From contig CM082593.2 of NCBI GenBank assembly GCA_040954595.2, positions 8,122,001-8,186,000 on the forward strand: 64,000 nt of DNA. The letters are read 5' to 3'. The first letter of the stretch is position 1. Each line of letters starts with the position of its first letter. The translations under genes and the position numbers were made by a program. Of this stretch, positions 60,001 through 64,000 are shown piece by piece. Below the pieces are notes generated by a model. The model did not search any database. It saw only the letters and a program-made list of their open reading frames with translations, and was not told where the DNA came from. The DNA comes from Balanoglossus misakiensis (lineage: Eukaryota > Hemichordata).

Positions 60001-61468
60001 AAAATTGACAGCTTACACACGGAGAATGCACCTCTTTTCTTAACTGTAAAACACACTTAGCTCATTACCCCGTTACTTCGAGATGCCATTGGTTTGTTTC
60101 AGTGAGTAATGACTCAGCATTGAAATGCATTCACCTGGAACATACATAATCTCTGTACATTGTACACAGCCAAAACAAACATGCATACCCTGAATGCCAA
60201 CCATAGAAGCTTTGGGTTGCCACAGTTCTTTTTTCACTCATGGCTGTATGCAGGCGGTCAAATAGCCACAATGTACATTGCAGCTTTAGAAAGTGAAATG
60301 GCAATCACTAGACACTGCGTGATTAGCTGACTATTGACAGATGGCCATTGAAGATTTAGGAAATCACACAAACCAGGGTTGCTTTGAGATAATTACCATA
60401 GTGACTAATTTTTGAGACAGCCCACAAGTCCCTTCTGATGACAGTCTTACTGAATGATGACTATGTACTGAATGCAGCTCAGCAGTTTTTTGTGACACGA
60501 AACCATTTTAACTTTAATGCACTTGTAAACTTTGCTTTGTAGTACTTTGATTTTGATATTGATCATGCACTTCTTGACTTCTAAGGAGTTTCTGCTATGG
60601 ACACATTTTGCTTTCACATGAATGGGGTTACGCTCTGGGTGGCTAATCTCCATATTGGCAGGTAGATTTCACCTTGGCAAAACTTTTTAGATGTCTTCCC
60701 ATTTTTCCCTAGATGCGAAATCTGGTATGAGTGAATATGTAAACTGGAAAGAAGGTGTTACACTCACTGTTTGGGTTCACGAAAATGGCCATTTAGTGTC
60801 CTTTTGCCCAATGTTAAAGGGACAAAGTCTCTCTCTTGTTGCCCTTTTTCTATTAACTATGTGTAATACAAGACACCGTTTATGTTATTCTACATATGGA
60901 TATATAGTGAATCAACGTTCGACCACACACAAGGGCAGCAAGAGAGAGACTTTGTCCCTTTGATAACAAAAGTTTTGGAGGCCAAATGTTGACTTCTTAT
61001 ATACATTCCAAAATCTACATGATAATTACCGACTTTATTTCGTTACAGAGGATAGTATTGTGACATAAGCAAAATTTGAATTAAGAGGCTTGTTTCAAAT
61101 TAAATCAAGACAAACAATACCTATATATCTTTGGTTTCATTTGGCTTCACTGAGGTCAGAATGCATGACAGACACTGACAGAGACAAGTGTAGTGTGTGC
61201 ACATATATTTGGGGCAAAATCATTTGCAGATGGTGAGCAGACTTCATGCAGAAAGAGATGAAAACTAGGAAGTGCTTTCTACCAAAGCCAAGACAACTGA
61301 CCTTCAATAACATACACCAAGGATCCAACATCCCCTTCCTTGATTATGCAGCTATCCTTGGGATGCTCCACTGGATACATAATTTCCACGATTTCTTGTA
61401 TCTGGGAAAGTTCCAGGTTCTTCATGAAATCATTATCTAAGATGGCCATTTTGATACATTCTTTTGCA
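32975..61468 (-). CDS. PRKG1: cGMP-dependent protein kinase type I, 15 exons, 5' partial
   Basis: Exons in coding order: 61302-61468, 47060-47173, 46446-46551, 42626-42689, 42103-42180, 41388-41482, 37811-37882, 37456-37533, 36709-36796, 36065-36204, 35443-35674, 34770-34933, 34159-34344, 33411-33477 and 32975-33073, all on the minus strand with consistent phases. They encode about 582 residues, against about 584 for the same part of human PKG I. The order is CNB-A, CNB-B, linker, AGC Ser/Thr kinase domain and AGC C-tail. Visible kinase signatures are [10 protein letters not shown], the ALKQLKK lysine, [11 protein letters not shown], the activation-loop Thr in [10 protein letters not shown], and APE. 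The tail ends SGWDRDF, as in PRKG1 rather than PRKG2. Family role: a cytosolic kinase activated by cGMP that phosphorylates targets in contractility, secretion and neuronal plasticity. The N-terminal dimerisation zipper and pseudosubstrate are not visible and should lie beyond 64,000. The CNB-B cGMP-contact Thr is Asn (see findings). Confidence 0.95.
33102..33347. mobile_element. MITE family A, 5'-truncated copy
   Basis: Homologous to the family from the TGAATCAAC point of the left arm to the right end TTTGTCCCT, next to the PKG terminal exon. It overlaps no coding exon. Confidence 0.8.
33411..33477 (-). CDS. PRKG1: PKG exon, end of kinase domain
   Basis: It encodes [19 protein letters not shown] and IPS, matching the WFEGFNWEGLR segment of human PKG I. 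It is too short for a simple ORF scan but has both splice sites (acag / GTAAGT). Confidence 0.95.
33810..34129. mobile_element. Harbinger-like MITE family D, copy 1
   Basis: 320 bp, ends GGCCAAATAAAAAAATACGT and ATATTTTTTTTATTTTGGCC, TTA at 33807-33809 and 34130-34132. The TTA duplication fits PIF/Harbinger. Confidence 0.85.
34159..34344 (-). CDS. PRKG1: PKG exon, kinase C-lobe
   Basis: It encodes [18 protein letters not shown] and [15 protein letters not shown], ending in KDIQKH with a split Lys codon. The exon starts at the CCC after ttccag, so upstream intron sequence in the same open frame is excluded. Donor GTAAGA. Confidence 0.96.
34638..34722. mobile_element. 85-bp piggyBac-like MITE, copy 4
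   Basis: Same family, in the PKG intron next to the activation-loop exon. It is 85 bp with TTAA on the left and TTAG on the right. Confidence 0.78.
34770..34933 (-). CDS. PRKG1: PKG exon, DFG and activation loop
   Basis: It encodes [30 protein letters not shown] and [15 protein letters not shown]. The Mg-binding DFG, the activation-loop Thr and APE are intact. Donor GTGAGT. Confidence 0.97.
35443..35674 (-). CDS. PRKG1: PKG exon, hinge and catalytic loop
   Basis: Seventy-seven codons running from [20 protein letters not shown] through [13 protein letters not shown] to the catalytic loop [11 protein letters not shown] and GYAKL. The catalytic Asp, Lys and Asn are intact. Acceptor cttctag, donor GTAGGT. 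Confidence 0.97.
35985..36047. mobile_element. MITE family G fragment
   Basis: The block from TACACAACAAAAATACCGAA to GCTAATGGAGCTT matches the right end of family G, in a PKG intron. Confidence 0.5.
36065..36204 (-). CDS. PRKG1: PKG exon, catalytic lysine and helix C
   Basis: It encodes [20 protein letters not shown] and then [16 protein letters not shown]. The Lys of ALK (ATP anchoring) and the helix-C Glu of SEK are both present. Donor GTAAGT. Confidence 0.95.
36709..36796 (-). CDS. PRKG1: PKG exon, glycine-rich loop
   Basis: It encodes [20 protein letters not shown] and EL: the start of the kinase domain and its ATP-binding glycine loop. Acceptor ttttgcag, donor GTAAGT. Confidence 0.96.
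37222..37250. repeat. (CA)n microsatellite
   Basis: A short CA run inside a PKG intron, next to the left target duplication of the element at 37262. Confidence 0.9.
37262..37438. mobile_element. MULE-like MITE family L, copy 2
   Basis: 177 bp homologous to copy 1, flanked by ACAAAGACA at 37253-37261 and 37439-37447. It sits directly downstream of the PKG linker exon at 37456, so its right duplication is 9 bp from coding sequence. Confidence 0.85.
37456..37533 (-). CDS. PRKG1: PKG exon, regulatory-catalytic linker
   Basis: It encodes [16 protein letters not shown] and DADRDNVRN, the variable linker after CNB-B. The SFLQ start completes the conserved IDRESF motif. Donor GTAAGT. Confidence 0.88.
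37811..37882 (-). CDS. PRKG1: PKG exon, CNB-B cassette end
   Basis: It encodes [20 protein letters not shown] and IDR. The cassette Arg is present, but the following residue, Thr in human PKG I, is Asn. The longer [13 protein letters not shown] stretch resembles the insect PKG form rather than the vertebrate one. Acceptor cttcacag, donor GTAAGT. Confidence 0.94.
37978..38045. repeat. CCAT/CACT-rich low-complexity tract
   Basis: Irregular CCATCCAT and CACTCACT repeats in a PKG intron. Confidence 0.7.
39009..39351. mobile_element. MITE family A, full copy
   Basis: 343 bp, two inverted arms, TTAA at 39005-39008 and 39352-39355. Confidence 0.88.
39412..39750. mobile_element. MITE family G, diverged copy
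   Basis: It shares GTGCCAAATGCA, TGCACAATAACAATGCTGACT and CTGAAAACATAG blocks in the same order with 53867-54212. It lies close to the right end of the family A copy at 39009. Confidence 0.7.
40932..41251. mobile_element. Harbinger-like MITE family D, copy 2
   Basis: 320 bp, same orientation and length as copy 1, TTA at 40929-40931 and 41252-41254. Confidence 0.85.
41388..41482 (-). CDS. PRKG1: PKG exon, CNB-B cassette start
   Basis: It encodes [19 protein letters not shown] and then [12 protein letters not shown], which includes the phosphate-binding-cassette Glu. Donor GTAAGT; the Gly codon is split. Confidence 0.94.
41516..41552. repeat. AAAC/AAAT-rich simple repeat
   Basis: A run of AATAAACAAATAAAC-type units followed by CAAACAAAC, just outside a PKG exon. 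Confidence 0.75.
41922..41985. mobile_element. solo end related to the element at 4709
   Basis: The complement of GTCTAATCTGGAAACCTGTC is shared with 4709-4893, followed by GACAGTTTTTACTGTC. Only one end is present. Confidence 0.5.
42103..42180 (-). CDS. PRKG1: PKG exon, CNB-B
   Basis: Twenty-six codons in phase 0 encoding [20 protein letters not shown] and INKGK, the first half of the second cGMP-binding barrel. Donor GTAAGT. Confidence 0.95.
42626..42689 (-). CDS. PRKG1: PKG exon, CNB-A/CNB-B linker
   Basis: It encodes [21 protein letters not shown], the helix that joins the two nucleotide-binding domains. Donor GTCAGT. Confidence 0.94.
42690..46445 (-). other. PKG intron between CNB-A and CNB-B
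   Basis: 3.8 kb, very A+T rich, with one family F MITE. Open frames at 44242-44595 and 45274-45637 show no recognisable domain. Confidence 0.8.
44606..44953. mobile_element. MITE family F, copy 1
   Basis: 348 bp, ends AGCCTCTAGAGCTGCC and GGTAGCTATAGGGGCT, TTAA on both sides. Its inverted relative is at 56327. Confidence 0.85.
46446..46551 (-). CDS. PRKG1: PKG exon, end of CNB-A
   Basis: It encodes [18 protein letters not shown] and the helix leading to YVDLLK, with a split Asn codon where human PKG I has Ser. Acceptor ctacag, donor GTAAGT. Confidence 0.94.
47060..47173 (-). CDS. PRKG1: PKG exon, CNB-A phosphate-binding cassette
   Basis: It encodes [17 protein letters not shown] and [17 protein letters not shown]. 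The cassette has the Glu and Arg that contact ribose and phosphate and the Thr after Arg that gives cGMP preference. Donor GTAAGG. Confidence 0.96.
47493..47596. mobile_element. 104-bp foldback MITE with 9-bp target duplication
   Basis: The two arms are complementary over about 45 bases (CAATCTGATTAAAATCAGAT ... and its complement) around a short loop. CTAACAATG flanks it at 47484-47492 and 47597-47605. A 9-bp duplication suggests a Mutator-like transposase. Confidence 0.88.
49648..49993. mobile_element. MITE family A, full copy
   Basis: 346 bp, near-perfect long inverted arms, TTAA at 49644-49647 and 49994-49997. This is the best-preserved copy in the window. Confidence 0.9.
50845..50985. 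repeat. dispersed repeat P, copy 2 (inverted)
   Basis: Reverse-orientation copy of 10667-10799, starting GTGTCAAGGACACTGTGGTC. Confidence 0.7.
53251..53478. mobile_element. MITE family B, full copy (inverted)
   Basis: 228 bp, reverse orientation of the copy at 13801, TTAA on both sides. Confidence 0.85.
53867..54212. mobile_element. MITE family G, full copy
   Basis: 346 bp, AGGGATATTAGCTGTA ... TACAGCTAATGGAGCT, TTAA on both sides. Confidence 0.8.
55671..55875. mobile_element. MITE family C, full copy
   Basis: 205 bp, CTGTAAAACGGGTTATTTTC ... GAAAATAACCCGTTTTACAG flanked by TA on both sides. Subterminal TCGCGA palindromes are repeated. TA duplications fit Tc1/mariner-type elements. Confidence 0.85.
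56327..56675. mobile_element. MITE family F, copy 2 (inverted)
   Basis: 349 bp, full-length homology in reverse to 44606-44953, TTAA on both sides. Confidence 0.85.
57648..57900. mobile_element. inverted-repeat element family I, copy 2
   Basis: Same TAGTCTC(A/G)GTTACC(T/C)AGACTCC start and the same GATGGCCGACTCGAGGCAAA block as copy 1. The right arm is diverged or absent. Confidence 0.6.
60818..60959. mobile_element. MITE family A, internally deleted derivative
   Basis: 142 bp. The left arm is intact to ACCACACACAA, then jumps to the final GGGCAGCAAGAGAGAGAC of the right arm. TTAA on the left, TTGA on the right. Confidence 0.85.
61302..61468 (-). CDS. PRKG1: PKG exon, start of CNB-A
   Basis: It encodes [20 protein letters not shown] and then the [18 protein letters not shown] barrel of the first cGMP-binding domain, nearly identical to human PKG I. 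Acceptor ctttgcag, donor GTCAGT. It begins in phase 1, so at least one coding exon precedes it outside the window. Confidence 0.95.
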
Positions 61469-61539
61469 CTGCAAAGAGAAGATTAACATCAACGATGTTA
61501 GACTTCCATTTTGGTATGTTGTGTACATACAGAGATAGA

Positions 61540-61542
61540 TAG

Positions 61543-61641
<99 letters not shown>

Positions 61642-61670
61642 TACATACATACATACATACATACATACAT
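61540..61670. repeat. compound microsatellite (ATAC)n(CA)n(ATAC)n
   Basis: A CA run of about 78 bp (61559-61636) flanked by ATAC runs. It lies about 70 bp upstream, in transcript sense, of the PKG CNB-A exon acceptor. Confidence 0.95.
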
Positions 61671-62941
61671 TGCAATTTCAAGCCTATATGAACAGCTTCT
61701 ATTTGCATTATGCAAATAGATAATAAGATGAAATTGGACAGTTAAAAACCACACTCCTATAACCATATACTGATATAAGCCATTGCAATTCAAATATTTG
61801 TAAAGTACAATGTTGTAAAACGTGATGTATGAATTAATTGAAGTCTGATAACTGCAGTGTCATTTTAATGAATTGACTTCAATGTACACTATAAACTGAC
61901 CATTTTATCTCCCCAAACGCATAAATCTTGTAGATCGCAATCCTTAAACTTTAAAGCTGCAACCTTTGAATTTGTTGTGTAATTTAAAGACCTTGATGAA
62001 ACAGGCAACTTGAGTATATTAGTAAAGATGAAATAACTCGTATTTTTTACTGTTTTGTTTGTATTGTTTCTCACAAGTTTCATGGTTCTCTGTTACCTAT
62101 ATCACGCTAAATGGCCAATCATCAAATCAGCTCCACTCATGCCCAACCACTTGATACTCAGGATAATCAAATTGTACAAGAAACATAAACCACACTTCAT
62201 TACAGCTCAGGAACTTTGCATTGTATAGTTCTTCTCAATCATTCAATCAGGTTTCTTTCGCAGAAGCACGCATTATATTGATAGGCCTTTCTTCCAAAAA
62301 CGCAAATTTGGAAAATATGATTTACTCATTCATTTCGCATGTAACACTTACATATTAATTGCAATTAATCTTTCGGATTATTGTGCTTGTCGTTCACTGC
62401 TTCTGAACATTGGTTTAATTTTCTTGAAGCGAACAATCATACTATACACATGGACCGTAGAAATTTTTGTTACATAGTAGGCACAAGTTAAAGCATAAGG
62501 CAGTTACAGGTTACGTGTAATGTAATCTTGTCATTCATTTCCCCAAAGTAACTTCCATAGGTTAATTTTATTTGTCAGCTTAGGGTGTTTTCTGCATTAC
62601 TGGTACAAAACATTGCTAGATTTTTAGTTTTCAAACAGTTGAACAGATGACTGCAGTATTTTCTTCTCTCTGAGGATTACAATTTTCCTCGAATAATTCA
62701 CTGAGAAAAGTTACACAAAAACTTGATGTGATTCACAGGAAAACAAGAAGGTCATCCTTTCATTCCATTATCTATTTTCTAGAGAAGTCAACTTGAAGGA
62801 TTAGGCAAGAGCTGCAAAGCCAGCTTAAGCCTTTCTATAAATTCCCCAGACAAAGTAAGAAGAAGCTAATTTACAGTGTAGCTTGTGAACACGGCCCAAA
62901 AAGTGGTATCACGGATACTGAGTATCTTTAAAGGGAAGGGG

Positions 62942-63086
62942 AAGCAGCCAACCATAGCATAGACTGGGCATGACAGCAACTGAAGATCCTAGTAGGTCGT
63001 GGCGACTGCAGTGGGGTTTGCACTGGTATGGGGGGACATTATTCTCATCAAGGGGGACACCCACGCGACGCGACGACCCCTTCCCT
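62942..63086. mobile_element. MITE family B, internally deleted copy
   Basis: 145 bp, both ends and both TTAA sites kept, left third missing. Confidence 0.82.
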
Positions 63087-64000
63087 TTAAAGTAAAACTG
63101 ACAGTTTACACATTTGTTCCATGTGACGAAAGCATCACTAATATGTTTGGAGCATTTGTGACAATTGTAACAACAGTACTGTATAATATAAACCAGTGAG
63201 TTTGTACATTTTCAGTTTAAGTGCGGTCATTGCTTTTATAGTTTTCACGACTGATCCCACATCTATCAACTTTTACTATCAATGAACGACTGCTATTTCA
63301 AGATTCCAATGCATGTACACTTTGACAAATGTTTTCCTGTAAAAATAATCTGGGCATCTGATGCACATCACCAGGATTTCAAATTCAGAACTGAACTCTT
63401 TTAAATCCATGGCATCAACTTGAATTATTTCCGGACTTTCATGACAGCAAGGCAAGTACACTTGTTTCTTTGTGTTCAAAATAATTCCACCACGGCAAAG
63501 AATAGCAAGATTTCTAGACGATACATTAATTTTTTAAGATGTTTTTCAGTCCAGATTACTTTTGATGAAATACGACAAGGGTCATAAAGGATTGTCGGTT
63601 GATTGTGTTTAAAAATACACTGAAACTGTGACAAACTGATAAAGTACTCATTTATATGCAAACTGCATCCATGGCATCTTGTACAGCTCTAAGTCTCTAA
63701 TCAAATTATGCAAATCTATAATAGTAATTGTAACAATTTAAATGCAAACTAATGAAAGCACCATTTTAAATTTTTTTTTTTATTTGGTAACAGATCTTAG
63801 TTTTTTGTTCTAAAGAAAATATCATTTACCTCTTCCATCAATCCGTTTATCAATAAGCACTGGTATAAGCTTCAATCATCCAAGATGAACTTGACACAAC
63901 AAAATATTGTTTCGGTGCTTTCAACATTCAAATCATAGAGAAATTAAAATAATTGTCCTTATGAAAATAAAACTACAGTTTGTTTGATTCTATGCCATTT

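Larger units (their letters stand above)
47174..61301 (-). other. 14.1-kb PKG intron inside CNB-A
   Basis: The largest intron in the window, interrupting the first cGMP-binding domain. It holds MITE families A, B, C, F, G and I and the 104-bp foldback, separated by unique A+T-rich DNA. No nested gene was recognised. Confidence 0.8.
61469..64000 (-). other. PKG upstream intron, cut by window end
   Basis: It contains a compound microsatellite and a family B MITE. No exon for the leucine zipper or pseudosubstrate was found. Confidence 0.7.

Noticed and set aside
61433-61793. ORFs of 91 and 118 codons on the minus strand with Val-Cys runs
   Set aside because: They are CA/ATAC microsatellite translations; the real coding exon here (61302-61468) uses homology-supported borders.
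1-64000. tRNA, rRNA or other structural RNA genes
   Set aside because: I looked for tRNA A/B-box patterns and rRNA-like blocks by eye and saw none convincing. A covariance-model search was not possible.
1-64000. Autonomous transposon or retroelement coding regions
   Set aside because: No reverse transcriptase, integrase or transposase motif was recognised in any listed open frame; only non-autonomous elements are supported.

Overview
The window is nuclear DNA of an animal. Two intron-rich genes with GT-AG splice sites lie convergently, and the DNA between and inside them is packed with short non-autonomous DNA transposons, microsatellites and one long satellite array. The compact, MITE-rich introns, the frequent TACATGTA-type words and an invertebrate-style insertion in the kinase suggest a marine invertebrate (hemichordate, lancelet or mollusc grade). 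The species cannot be fixed from the sequence alone.

Left part (1-14,700), + strand: eleven coding exons (2065-13315) encode all but the extreme N-terminus of an erlin (ERLIN1/2), an SPFH-domain protein of the ER membrane. The first coding exon, which should hold the membrane anchor, is not visible and probably lies before base 1. The introns carry several MITE families.

Middle (14,713-27,081): an almost perfect tandem array of an 88-bp A+T-rich satellite, about 130 monomers, with an internally duplicated multi-monomer block. An 813-bp PIF/Harbinger-like element with TTA target duplications has inserted into its right end. An ATGT microsatellite follows at 27,164-27,565, and then about 5 kb of repeat-rich intergenic DNA.

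Right part (32,975-64,000), - strand: fifteen coding exons encode a type I cGMP-dependent protein kinase (PRKG1 / Drosophila 'foraging' type): both cyclic-nucleotide-binding domains, the complete AGC kinase domain and the C-terminal tail. The N-terminal leucine-zipper/autoinhibitory exon or exons must lie beyond 64,000. One notable difference is that the cGMP-selecting Thr of the second nucleotide-binding domain is Asn here.

The two genes are tail to tail and have no evident functional link (ER-associated degradation of IP3 receptors versus cGMP signalling), although mammalian PKG I is known to restrain IP3-receptor signalling. The most distinctive content is the repeat landscape. The satellite has a higher-order block. 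At least five MITE families, plus an 85-bp palindromic family, are each flanked by TTAA. Two families have TTA duplications, and three elements have 9-bp duplications typical of Mutator-like transposons. No transposase gene was found, so all of these must have been moved by enzymes encoded elsewhere.
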